Assembly (NCBI GenBank): GCA_944388405.1
Contig: CALXIQ010000007.1
Location: 124,001 to 188,000 of the forward strand
Length of the DNA: 64,000 nt
Reading direction: 5' to 3'
Source: an uncultured Ruminococcus sp.
GTDB taxonomy: Bacteria > Bacillota > Clostridia > Oscillospirales > Ruminococcaceae
The notes below the pieces were generated by a model. It was given only the letters and a program-made list of their open reading frames with translations. It did not search any database and had not been told where the DNA came from. Positions 42,757 to 50,119 of this stretch are shown here, one piece after another (the first letter of the stretch is position 1; each line of letters starts with the position of its first letter). Position numbers and translations under genes: made by a program.

Positions 42757-44529
42757 ATGGCACGAAACAGATACGATGTTGACGAGGTTCTTGAAACCCC
42801 GTTTGACTTCCGACATTTAAAACGCTCATTCAAATACATGAAAAAATACCGCAAAAAGATGATAATTGCCCTTATACTCAGCGTTTTTGCCGCAATTTCG
42901 GGACTGCTGGGACCTCTTATCACTCAGTACGCTCTTGACCACACCATTCCTGCGGGAAACGTTCCTCAGCTTTTTATACTGGGCGGTCTGTTGGTGCTGA
43001 CGCTGGCGGTTTCAATCGCATTTTCAAACATCCGCTCAAGAATCATGACCGTTGTGGGTCAGGACATTATTTTCGATATAAGAACCGACCTGTTTGCTCA
43101 TTTGCAGAAGCTTCCTTTCCAGTACTATGACGACAGGCCTCACGGAAAGATACTTATAAGAGTTGTAAACTATGTAAACTCGGTTTCGGATATGCTTTCA
43201 AACGGAGTTATTAACGTTATTCTCGAATTTCTGAATATGCTGTTTATTATGATATTCATGTTTTTCGTAGACGTGCGGCTTTCGCTGGTGGTGCTTTCGG
43301 GACTTCCCCTGTTTGTGCTGGTTATGATGGCAATCAAAAAGCGTCAGCGCAAGGCGTGGCAGGACGTTTCAAACAAAAGCTCCAACCTTAACGCTTACCT
43401 TCAGGAAAGCATTACGGGAGTTAGAATCACCCAGATATTCACCAGAGAGCAGGAAAACGAAGGGATTTTCGACCGGCTTTCCCAGCGTTACCGCAAAAGC
43501 TGGATACATGCCGTAACCTACTCAAACCTTGTATGGCCCTGCGTTGATAACATTTCTATTCTGGTGAGAGCGGCTATTTTTGCAGTAGGACTGCTGGTTT
43601 TAAGCCCCGCTACCGTTACTCTGGGAACGATAGCCGCCATGACAAGCTACGCTTCAAGCTTCTGGCAGCCTATTCTCAACCTTTCAAACCTGTTTAACAA
43701 CTTTATAAACAATGTGGCTTATCTTGAAAGAATATTTGAAACTCTTGACGAGCCTGTTACCGTTGACGACAAGCCGGGCGCTCACGAAATGAAAAACATT
43801 ACCGGAAATATTAGCTTTGAGGACGTAACATTTGCTTATGAGGACGGCAAAAATGTGTTGGAACATGTTTCCTTTGACGTAAAAGCAGGAGAAAGCATTG
43901 CTCTTGTTGGTCCTACAGGCGCAGGAAAATCCACCATTGTATCGCTGCTTTCAAGATTCTATAATCTTAACAGCGGAAGGATAACCATTGACGGTGAAGA
44001 TATAAGCGAGGTAACTCTCCACTCGCTGCGTTCCCAGATGGGAATAATGCTTCAGGACAGCTTTATATTCAGCGGAACAATCCTTGACAACATCCGCTAC
44101 GGCAAGCTGGACGCAACCAAAGAGGAGATTATTAACGCTTCCAAGGTTGTATGCGCCGACGAGTTTATAAAGGAAATGAAAGACGGCTATATGACCGAGG
44201 TAAACGAAAGAGGCTCAAAGCTTTCAGGCGGACAAAAGCAGCTTATCGCCTTTGCCAGAACGCTGCTTTCGGACCCCAAGATTCTGGTGCTTGACGAGGC
44301 CACCTCATCTATCGACGCCAGAACAGAGCGGCTTTTACAGCAGGGACTTTTACAGTTGCTTAAAGGCAGAACCTCATTTATTATCGCTCACCGCTTGTCA
44401 ACCATCAAAAACTGTGATAAAATAATGTATGTAAACAACAAGGGAATCACCGAATGCGGTTCTCATGACGAGCTTATGGCAAAGAAGGGAGATTATTATC
44501 ACCTTTACACCTCTCAGCATTTGTCGTAA
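42757..44529 (+). CDS. ABC exporter half-transporter with canonical ATP site
   Basis: This 590-residue partner of the preceding protein has a membrane domain (about 20-330) and an ATPase domain with Walker A G-P-T-G-A-G-K-S-T, signature L-S-G-G-Q-K-Q-L, Walker B L-V-L-D-E-A-T with catalytic Glu, and I-I-A-H-R-L-S with the switch His. Start and preceding stop are adjacent (TAA-ATG), implying coupled synthesis of the heterodimer. A strong terminator follows. Confidence 0.93.
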   Translation: MARNRYDVDEVLETPFDFRHLKRSFKYMKKYRKKMIIALILSVFAAISGLLGPLITQYALDHTIPAGNVPQLFILGGLLVLTLAVSIAFSNIRSRIMTVVGQDIIFDIRTDLFAHLQKLPFQYYDDRPHGKILIRVVNYVNSVSDMLSNGVINVILEFLNMLFIMIFMFFVDVRLSLVVLSGLPLFVLVMMAIKKRQRKAWQDVSNKSSNLNAYLQESITGVRITQIFTREQENEGIFDRLSQRYRKSWIHAVTYSNLVWPCVDNISILVRAAIFAVGLLVLSPATVTLGTIAAMTSYASSFWQPILNLSNLFNNFINNVAYLERIFETLDEPVTVDDKPGAHEMKNITGNISFEDVTFAYEDGKNVLEHVSFDVKAGESIALVGPTGAGKSTIVSLLSRFYNLNSGRITIDGEDISEVTLHSLRSQMGIMLQDSFIFSGTILDNIRYGKLDATKEEIINASKVVCADEFIKEMKDGYMTEVNERGSKLSGGQKQLIAFARTLLSDPKILVLDEATSSIDARTERLLQQGLLQLLKGRTSFIIAHRLSTIKNCDKIMYVNNKGITECGSHDELMAKKGDYYHLYTSQHLS

Positions 44530-44546
44530 TAAGATATGTTATTTTG

Positions 44547-44591
44547 CAAAACGCCTTTCCGCTGGGAACGGCGAAAAGGCGTTTGTTTTTT
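44547..44591 (+). terminator. Terminator after the ABC exporter genes
   Basis: CAAAACGCCTTT (44547-44558) pairs with AAAGGCGTTTG (44575-44585), followed by six T. Confidence 0.85.
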
Positions 44592-44649
44592 TGGCAGAAA
44601 GCTTTCTGCTGTGAGTTATATGAAAATTATGAAGGAGGCAAATAAGATT

Positions 44650-45252
44650 ATGACCGAAAAGGAAAAGATGCTGTCAGCGCTGCCTTACGACCCGTCTGAC
44701 AAGGAGCTTACAGAGCTGAGAGTAAGGGCACACAAGCTTTCTAAAGACTACAACGACACATACGAGGACGAAGAGGAAAAGCGCAAGGAAATTTTAGACG
44801 TTCTGATGCCCGAAAGAGGAAGCGGCACGTTTTTGCAGGGACCGGTTTATTTCGACTACGGCGTGTTTACAAAGGTAGGTAAGAATTTCTATGCAAATTT
44901 CAACTTTACCGTGCTTGACTGCTGCCCCGTTGTTATAGGAGACAATGTATTCTGCGGGCCTAACGTAACCATTGTGCCGCCTATGCACTCCTTTGACCCT
45001 GAGGAAAGAAAAATGAGATTTAGGGATAATGGAGAGGCATATGATATTGAGTACGCAAAGCCTGTCACCATCGGAAACGACTGCTGGCTGGCAAGCAACG
45101 TTGTGGTATGCGGCGGCGTTACCATAGGCGAGGGCTGCGTTATCGGAGCCGGGAGCGTGGTGACAAGGGATATTCCTCCCCACTCGCTGGCGGCGGGAAA
45201 TCCATGCAGAGTGATAAGGGAAATCACCGACAAGGACAAGCTTAATTTTTAA
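44650..45252 (+). CDS. Maltose/galactoside O-acetyltransferase family protein
   Basis: This 200-residue left-handed beta-helix acetyltransferase has an N-terminal helical MAA cap (M-L-S-A-L-P-Y-D-P-S-D-K-E-L, about 6-60), then hexapeptide repeats (I-G-D-N-V-F-C-G-P-N-V, V-T-I-G-E-G-C-V-I-G-A-G-S-V-V). The catalytic His is in P-P-M-H-S-F. It acetylates a sugar or nodulation-like acceptor from acetyl-CoA; the true substrate is unknown. The ATG at 44650 has GGAGG 11 bases upstream; longer frames run through the terminator region. Confidence 0.88.
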   Translation: MTEKEKMLSALPYDPSDKELTELRVRAHKLSKDYNDTYEDEEEKRKEILDVLMPERGSGTFLQGPVYFDYGVFTKVGKNFYANFNFTVLDCCPVVIGDNVFCGPNVTIVPPMHSFDPEERKMRFRDNGEAYDIEYAKPVTIGNDCWLASNVVVCGGVTIGEGCVIGAGSVVTRDIPPHSLAAGNPCRVIREITDKDKLNF

Positions 45253-45256
45253 TATG

Positions 45257-45292
45257 AAAAATGCGGACGGTAAAAACACCGTCCGCATTTTT
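45257..45292. terminator. Bidirectional terminator between the acetyltransferase and apgM
   Basis: AAAAATGCGGACGGT (45257-45271) and ACCGTCCGCATTTTT (45278-45292) form a perfect 15-base stem with A- and T-runs at both ends. Confidence 0.92.
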
Positions 45293-45310
45293 GTTATAAG
45301 TCTGATTAAA

Positions 45311-46522
45311 TTAAAGGTCAAAGAACATCTGCATAAGGGTATGACCCTTATCAACATACAGCCCTGTGCTCTTTGCAGTTTCCTCGGTAAATTCCGGCTG
45401 ACCTTCTACCTCGCCGGCTTTATGATACATCATAAAGGGAATGGGGTCGTTGGTATGGGTTTTCAGCGAAAGAGGGGTTGCATGGTCGGGACAGATAAGT
45501 ATTTTATAGTCGTCATACTGCTCCAGCGCATTCAGAACAGGTCCCAGTATCTTTTCATCGATCAGCTCGATAGATCTTTTCTTGTTTTCAATCTCATGAC
45601 GGTGACCGCACTCGTCGGGGGCTTCTACATGGATATACACAAAATCCTGACCCTTTGCAAGCTCGTCTATACAAGCCTGAGCCTTGCCCTCAAAGTTGGT
45701 GTCTATATAGCCGGTTGCGCCGGGAACGTCCACAACGTTCATGCCGCTGAATTTTCCGATGCCTTTAAGCAAGTCAACGGCGGAAATCATAGAGCCTTTA
45801 AGGTGATACTTTTCCTCAAAAGGCATAAGGGCTTTTCTTACTCCCTCGCCCCAGAACCACATGGAATTTGCGGGTCTCTTGCCGTTAGCAATTCTCGCTT
45901 TGTTCACCGGGTGGTCTTTAAGCAGGTCGTAGCTTTTTACCATCATATCATAAAACTTGGCGGCATTGGGGTGTTTTGGTACGTACTCCTTGATAGGCTT
46001 GCCTGTAATATCGTGAGGAGGCGTCAGCGTTCCCACGTCGAGAGTTCCGTTATTCCAGATAAGGCAATGACGGTATGAAACGCCTGAATACAGCTGAAAC
46101 TCATCGCTGTTGAAATGGTCAGCAAGATAATCTATAAGGATCTTTGCTTCCTCTGTGGAAATATCGTCGGCGCAGTAGTCAATGATAGTTTTATCCTCAT
46201 AGTTTTCCTCATCGGAAAGAGTAACAAGATTGCACCTGAAGGAAACATCGGTAGGCTTCATATCAATTCCGATAGAGCCTGCCTCCAGCGGAGAACGTCC
46301 GGAATAGTATATTGCGGGATCGTAACCCAGTATAGAAAGATTCGCTACATCAGAGCCGGGTTTGAGACCGTCGGCAACGCTTTTTACCAGACCTATGGTA
46401 GATTTTTTCGCAAGCTTATCCATATTGGGCGTATGGGACGCACCCATGGGGGTTTTGTTTCCAAGCTCCTCAACGGGATAATCAGCCATTCCGTCGCAGA
46501 GGAGTACAACATATTTAGTCAT
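45311..46522 (-). CDS. apgM: Cofactor-independent phosphoglycerate mutase (ApgM type)
   Basis: This 403-residue alkaline-phosphatase-superfamily enzyme interconverts 2- and 3-phosphoglycerate. It shows V-V-L-L-C-D-G-M-A-D-Y-P metal ligands at the N-terminus, G-S-D-V-A-N-L-S with the nucleophile Ser, H-V-E-A-P-D-E-C-G-H and C-P-D-H-A-T-P. This is the archaeal-type ApgM, distinct from the GpmI family, and common in Clostridia. The start is at 46522 (M-T-K-Y-V-V-L); an ATG two codons upstream is also possible because the ribosome site is weak. Confidence 0.93.
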   Translation of the reverse strand: MTKYVVLLCDGMADYPVEELGNKTPMGASHTPNMDKLAKKSTIGLVKSVADGLKPGSDVANLSILGYDPAIYYSGRSPLEAGSIGIDMKPTDVSFRCNLVTLSDEENYEDKTIIDYCADDISTEEAKILIDYLADHFNSDEFQLYSGVSYRHCLIWNNGTLDVGTLTPPHDITGKPIKEYVPKHPNAAKFYDMMVKSYDLLKDHPVNKARIANGKRPANSMWFWGEGVRKALMPFEEKYHLKGSMISAVDLLKGIGKFSGMNVVDVPGATGYIDTNFEGKAQACIDELAKGQDFVYIHVEAPDECGHRHEIENKKRSIELIDEKILGPVLNALEQYDDYKILICPDHATPLSLKTHTNDPIPFMMYHKAGEVEGQPEFTEETAKSTGLYVDKGHTLMQMFFDL

Positions 46523-46614
46523 TGTCATTCTTCTTTCGTGATTATTTTCGCCGTGGCAGGATTGTCGGGTACTTTGAAGCAAAGATTACAAGACATTCCC
46601 GCAGCGTTATGTAT

Positions 46615-46643
46615 ATTCTATCACATAAAACTATAAAAATCAA
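46615..46643 (-). promoter_or_regulatory. Promoter of apgM
   Basis: On the minus strand TTGATT (46638-46643), 17 bases and TAGAAT (46615-46620) lie about 90 bases before apgM. Confidence 0.6.
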
Positions 46644-46737
46644 GGTCTGAGGTGCTGATTACCACGGTCGCGGGCTTTGTAGAGGAGGGATTTTCCCGGC
46701 GTATTATCAGCTGCGGGGGAGATTTCACAATATGTTG

Positions 46738-46766
46738 TTGAATTTTGTCGGATTTAATGCTATAAT
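46738..46766 (+). promoter_or_regulatory. Promoter of the DUF4358-like gene
   Basis: TTGAAT (46738-46743), 17 bases and TATAAT (46761-46766) predict transcription from about 46773. That is downstream of the in-frame start candidates at 46732 and 46771, which bears on the start problem of the next gene. Confidence 0.65.
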
Positions 46767-46770
46767 TCTA

Positions 46771-47319
46771 ATGAAAATAATTAAAGAATGGACTGAACAA
46801 AATGAAAAAACACTCAAAACTATTTTTTGCGTACTCTGTTCCGCCGCTTTGATGGCTGTAACAGTCGGCTGCGGCTCTGATGGTGAAAGTTCAGAGGGCG
46901 AAACAACAGGCGGAGCAGAAAACGTAAGCGTTCAGGCGGTGCTTGAAAGTATACGAGAAAGCGCAGGCGACAACCTTGACGCTTCCCTGTTTTTTGAGGA
47001 CAGCGTATTTCAGGAAAACTGCTCAAGGCTGTTTTCCATTGAATATTCCCAGCTTTCCGACGGAGGAATACTGTACTGCGAGTCGGGAGAATACGCAGAC
47101 GAAATTTCCATACTCATGCCTGCCGACGGTGACGTTGAAGCCGCCTCACAGCTTCTGGAACAGCGCAAGCAGGACAGAGTAAGCGTTTATGAGGGCTACA
47201 GCCCTTCGGAAACGGAAAAGGCGCAGAACGGCGTGGTTTTCACGGAAAACGGCTGTGCGGCGCTGGTTATTGCGGATAATGCAGAAGATGTGGCGGAGGC
47301 TGTGAGAGAGGCTTTATAG
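46771..47319 (+). CDS. DUF4358-like lipoprotein with probable start-proximal frameshift
   Basis: The frame gives a lipoprotein-like product: hydrophobic T-I-F-C-V-L-C-S-A-A-L-M-A-V-T-V-G-C with lipobox V-G-C, an acidic linker, then a domain similar in size and pattern to DUF4358. Examples are V-L-E-S-I-R-E-S-A, Q-L-S-D-G-G-I-L-Y, E-Q-R-K-Q-D-R-V and Y-x-P-S-E-T-E-K-A-Q-N-G. The natural start would be the ATG at 46802 followed by lysines, but its AAAAAA tract (46805-46810) is one A short and that frame stops after 16 codons. Seven A would give a textbook signal peptide. The in-frame ATG at 46771 lies at or before the predicted transcript start and gives an unusual acidic N-terminus. So the gene is frameshifted, phase-variable, or affected by a sequence error. 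Confidence 0.6.
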   Translation: MKIIKEWTEQNEKTLKTIFCVLCSAALMAVTVGCGSDGESSEGETTGGAENVSVQAVLESIRESAGDNLDASLFFEDSVFQENCSRLFSIEYSQLSDGGILYCESGEYADEISILMPADGDVEAASQLLEQRKQDRVSVYEGYSPSETEKAQNGVVFTENGCAALVIADNAEDVAEAVREAL

Positions 47320-47349
47320 GGTAATTGAAATTATAAACATATAAAGGAA

Positions 47350-47378
47350 AATCCGTTATCACTTTGTGATAACGGATT
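47350..47378 (+). terminator. Hairpin after the DUF4358-like gene
   Basis: AATCCGTTATCA (47350-47361) pairs with TGATAACGGATT (47367-47378), 12 perfect pairs, followed by CATTTTAC. Confidence 0.75.
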
Positions 47379-47404
47379 CATTTTACCTACTCACTCCCCT
47401 TGAC

Positions 47405-47480
47405 GGTTACAAACCAATAGCCTCCACCAAACGAAGCGAGCATAGCGAGCGGATCGATATTGCGCCGTCTGCGCTCAGGA
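47405..47480 (-). repeat. Second copy of the dispersed repeat seen near 8.1 kb
   Basis: Read on the minus strand, GATCCGCTCGCT-AT-GCTCGCTTC (47433-47455) matches 8080-8103 apart from a short indel. The flanks also resemble each other (GGCG/GATA before; GAGG, GTTTGT and CCGTCAA after). It is non-coding, between a terminator and the duplicated tRNA tail. Confidence 0.6.
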
Positions 47481-47481
47481 C

Positions 47482-47506
47482 TGGTGCCGCTAACCGGACG
47501 TTGAAC
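47482..47506 (-). repeat. Duplicated 3' end of tRNA-Leu (att-like scar)
   Basis: TGGTGCCGCTAACCGGAC (47482-47499), one extra G, then TTGAAC repeats the 3' part of the tRNA-Leu gene at 47644-47667, including CCA. It lies 138 bases from the tRNA end. The direct duplication of a tRNA 3' terminus is the usual trace of site-specific integration. Between the copies are AGCTTGCCC/GGGCAAGCT and GAAAATCC/GGATTTTC inverted repeats and no gene. Confidence 0.7.
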
Positions 47507-47603
47507 AAGCTTGCCCCAGAGATTGATTCAGGCTATAGTTTTGTATAGGGCAAGCTAAAGAAAATCCTCCGGATTTTCGGTTCTGCGTCATTTAGATGGA
47601 TAA

Positions 47604-47636
47604 AAGCCAAAAGTCCCAGCCTAACGGCTGGGACTT
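47604..47636 (-). terminator. Terminator of tRNA-Leu
   Basis: On the minus strand AAGTCCCAGCC and GGCTGGGACTT (47611-47621 and 47626-47636) form an 11-base stem with a TTAG-type loop. TTGGCTTTT follows, eight bases after the tRNA. Confidence 0.85.
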
Positions 47637-47643
47637 CCGGCTT

Positions 47644-47730
47644 TGGTGCCGCTAACCGGACTTGAACCGGTACGGATTTTACTCCGAGGGATTTTAAGTC
47701 CCTTGTGTCTGCCTATTCCACCACAGCGGC
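47644..47730 (-). tRNA. tRNA-Leu (anticodon UAA), CCA encoded
   Basis: This 87-base class II tRNA has acceptor stem GCCGCTG with TAGCGGC, discriminator A and encoded CCA (47644-47646). The anticodon stem AGGGA/TCCCT holds loop CTTAAAA, giving anticodon TAA. A long variable arm and the T-arm GGTTCAAGTCC follow. It is followed by its own terminator, and its 3' end is duplicated 138 bases downstream. Confidence 0.95.
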
Positions 47731-47896
47731 AAATTAACATGTTGATTATATCATATTTCATACATTTTGTCAAGCCCGGGGTAGTAGGATTAAACCGCTT
47801 GTCCGCCGCATTTTTTTGTAATTTTACAAAAATCACAGGCATATGTATAAGTACAGGCATAAACGCTTTGAATTTCTTTAAAACGGGGAGATAATT

Positions 47897-48757
47897 TTGT
47901 TTGTAAGCATTAAATTGAGAAAAGCAGGCTGTATTGTGATAATTCTGACATTGATGCTCAGCGTTGCGGTGGCGGTTTTTATTCCCTCACGGGTAAAAGC
48001 GCAGCAGGAGGGCGTAAAAGTGCCTATCATAATGTACCACAGCATACTGAAAGACGAAGCAATGTGGGGCGATTATGTGCTTTCGCCTATGGAGCTGGAA
48101 AAGGATATAATCTACCTTAAAAGCAACGGCTATGAGGCAGTGTTTGTCAGTCAGCTGATAGACTATGTGGAAAACGACGGAGAACTGCCTGAAAAACCAG
48201 TGGTGCTGACCTTTGACGACGGAAGCTACAACAACCTTACCTATGTACTTCCATTACTTAAAAAGTACGACTTTAAAGCGACTTTTTCGGTGGTGGGAAA
48301 ATATTCCGAAATCGCCTGCGAGGACGCCGAACCGTCGCCCGGTTATTCCTACCTTGATTGGAATGACATCAATAAGCTCAGGAAAAGCGGTTATGTGGAA
48401 ATTGCGAACCACAGCTATGATATGCACTCTCTTGATGAGCGGAGAGGGTCTACTATGAACAACGGCGAAAGCTACGACGACTACCGACGGGCTTTTTATA
48501 ACGACGCATTTAAAACTCAGCATCTGCTTGAGGATAACTGCAACTTTACGCCTGAGGTCTATACCTATCCCTACGGACTTATATGCGACGCCGCAAGACA
48601 TCTGGTGAAAAGCTGCGGTTTCAAGGCAAGCATTGGAGTAGAGGAAAAGGTAAACTTTCTTATTCCCAGCGACAGCGACTGCCTTTATGATATGTGCAGG
48701 TTTAACCGCTCCGCCTTTGAAAGCACCGAGGAATTTATGGAACGTATTCTGAAATAG
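47897..48757 (+). CDS. Secreted polysaccharide deacetylase (NodB domain)
   Basis: This 286-residue enzyme has an N-terminal signal anchor (about 8-32). The NodB domain begins V-P-I-I-M-Y-H-S near 42. Motif 1 T-F-D-D-G-S carries the catalytic and metal Asp, and motif 2 N-H-S-Y-D-M-H supplies the two zinc His residues. Y-T-Y-P-Y-G is the motif 3 region. These residues are intact, so it should deacetylate peptidoglycan or another N-acetylated surface glycan, or O-acetyl xylan. The start is TTG at 47897 with GGGGAGATAATT upstream. Confidence 0.9.
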   Translation: MFVSIKLRKAGCIVIILTLMLSVAVAVFIPSRVKAQQEGVKVPIIMYHSILKDEAMWGDYVLSPMELEKDIIYLKSNGYEAVFVSQLIDYVENDGELPEKPVVLTFDDGSYNNLTYVLPLLKKYDFKATFSVVGKYSEIACEDAEPSPGYSYLDWNDINKLRKSGYVEIANHSYDMHSLDERRGSTMNNGESYDDYRRAFYNDAFKTQHLLEDNCNFTPEVYTYPYGLICDAARHLVKSCGFKASIGVEEKVNFLIPSDSDCLYDMCRFNRSAFESTEEFMERILK

Positions 48758-48838
48758 TCTATACGACACGCTAAATCACCGTTCTTTGCATTTGGTCGGA
48801 AACTTCGGTCAAGCCGAAATTGTTTCGGTTTAGACAGG

Positions 48839-48867
48839 TTGACGAATTATGCAATTTGTACTATAAT
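48839..48867 (+). promoter_or_regulatory. Promoter of the cohesin-like gene
   Basis: TTGACG (48839-48844), 17 bases and TATAAT (48862-48867) place the transcript start about 35 bases before the TTG start codon at 48911. Confidence 0.75.
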
Positions 48868-48910
48868 AATATTGTCAATTGCATTTGATTTCAAAGGACA
48901 GGTGATTATA

Positions 48911-49999
48911 TTGTATTTAAAGCGTTTACGCCATGCGCTGATATTAATGGCTGTCACTGCGGTTTTGTGCTCGCTGTTCAGCATAACCGCATTTGCAACA
49001 AGCTATGCCGAGTTTTATATTCCAAGCGGCGCAGTTGCTCAAGGGGAAGAATTTGAGGTAACAGTCAGATTTTCCTCAGATAATATTATAGGAACTGTGC
49101 AGTCAAGCTTTGTTTACGACGATTCGGCGGTTATGTTTATGCCGGAAGATGACTCCGTTACCGGGGGAAGCGGAATACTTAACATAAACGCCTCGCCAAA
49201 CGAAAACAGCAGCGAACTTTCGGTTACGCTAAAATTTACAGCGCTTGAAAGGGGAACGTCGGAAATGTCCCTTTCAAACTGCACGGTGCTTTCAGAGGAC
49301 GGAACGCCTTTGGGGAGTCCCTCCGCTTACGCTTACATCACCGTAGGCGAGGGTTCGGGCGTTGTTACAACTGTTCCGTCAGATTCACAGCCCGGCTACA
49401 GCAGCTCTGTAGGCACTACCACCGCCACTGATGAAAACGGTATTCCCGCTCAGGGGGTGCTTACTTCCCTTACCGTTTCGGAGGGGGAGCTTATGCCTGA
49501 GTTTTCATACGACATTTACGATTATGTTGTGAAGGTAGACAGCTCGGTGGATTACTGCGAAATTGAGGGCACTACCGCCAGCATTTATGATTACATATGG
49601 TACACCGGCAGCAATTATCTTCAGGTTGGCAACAATGTCAGAACCATAACCGTTACCGACAACAACGGAAACGAACATCGCTACACCATAACGATACAGC
49701 GTGAAGCTCCGCCCGAGGAATCCTCCCCCGAGGAAACCCAGACTCAGACCCAGGCGGTTACGACTTCTGCCTCGCAAACGACTTTCGCCGCTGCCGCAGG
49801 CGACAGCGACACCGAAACGGCAATGGACAGATACAAGGAAATTCTTATTCCCGCTCTGGGAATTGTAATGTTCGTGCTGGTGCTGGCGCTGGTTATTCTG
49901 GTGGTATGGCTGAGGTCAAAGACCAGGGAGCTGAGAGAACAGCGGGAGGAAGAACAAGCGCGCAAAAAACGCAGAAACATAAAGGCAAAACGAAGATAA
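48911..49999 (+). CDS. Cell-surface protein with cohesin-like and cadherin-like domains
   Basis: This is a 362-residue surface protein. The signal peptide ends near T-A-F-A. A cohesin-like beta-sandwich (about 32-150) has the pattern G-E-E-F-E-V-T-V-R-F, I-I-G-T-V-Q-S-S-F-V-Y-D, V-T-L-K-F-T-A-L. A Ser/Thr linker and a cadherin-like beta-sandwich (about 185-265: L-T-S-L-T-V-S-E-G, T-I-T-V-T-D-N-N-G-N-E-H-R-Y-T-I-T-I) follow. A Thr/Gln linker then leads to a C-terminal membrane helix (about 312-336) and a basic tail. Cohesins bind dockerins in cellulosomes of Ruminococcus, but no dockerin partner is in the window. The start is TTG at 48911 with AGGTGA upstream. Confidence 0.78.
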   Translation: MYLKRLRHALILMAVTAVLCSLFSITAFATSYAEFYIPSGAVAQGEEFEVTVRFSSDNIIGTVQSSFVYDDSAVMFMPEDDSVTGGSGILNINASPNENSSELSVTLKFTALERGTSEMSLSNCTVLSEDGTPLGSPSAYAYITVGEGSGVVTTVPSDSQPGYSSSVGTTTATDENGIPAQGVLTSLTVSEGELMPEFSYDIYDYVVKVDSSVDYCEIEGTTASIYDYIWYTGSNYLQVGNNVRTITVTDNNGNEHRYTITIQREAPPEESSPEETQTQTQAVTTSASQTTFAAAAGDSDTETAMDRYKEILIPALGIVMFVLVLALVILVVWLRSKTRELREQREEEQARKKRRNIKAKRR

Positions 50000-50004
50000 A
50001 GCTA

Positions 50005-50040
50005 ACACCCGTCGGATTAAATTTCCGGCGGGTGTTTTTT
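50005..50040 (+). terminator. Terminator after the cohesin-like gene
   Basis: ACACCCGTCGGA (50005-50016) pairs with TCCGGCGGGTGT (50023-50034), one mismatch, then six T. Confidence 0.88.
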
Positions 50041-50044
50041 GCGT

Positions 50045-50082
50045 AAAAAGGAAATGTCCTCCGCATTTAAGTCGGAGGACAT
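50045..50082 (-). terminator. Terminator of xfp
   Basis: ATGTCCTCCG and CGGAGGACAT (50054-50063 and 50073-50082) form a ten-base stem. On the minus strand TTTCCTTTTT follows. Confidence 0.85.
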
Positions 50083-50119
50083 GTGGGTTTATGCATATAT
50101 CATTTTATCGGATTTACGC

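Noticed and set aside
45254..46078. Forward 274-codon frame opposite apgM
   Set aside because: It mirrors the apgM coding frame and begins inside the bidirectional terminator; no protein family is recognisable.
46640..46735. T-box-like ACCACGGTCGCGGG sequence before the DUF4358-like gene
   Set aside because: The specifier stem, T-box core and terminator are not present, and a promoter lies downstream of it, so it would not be in the transcript.
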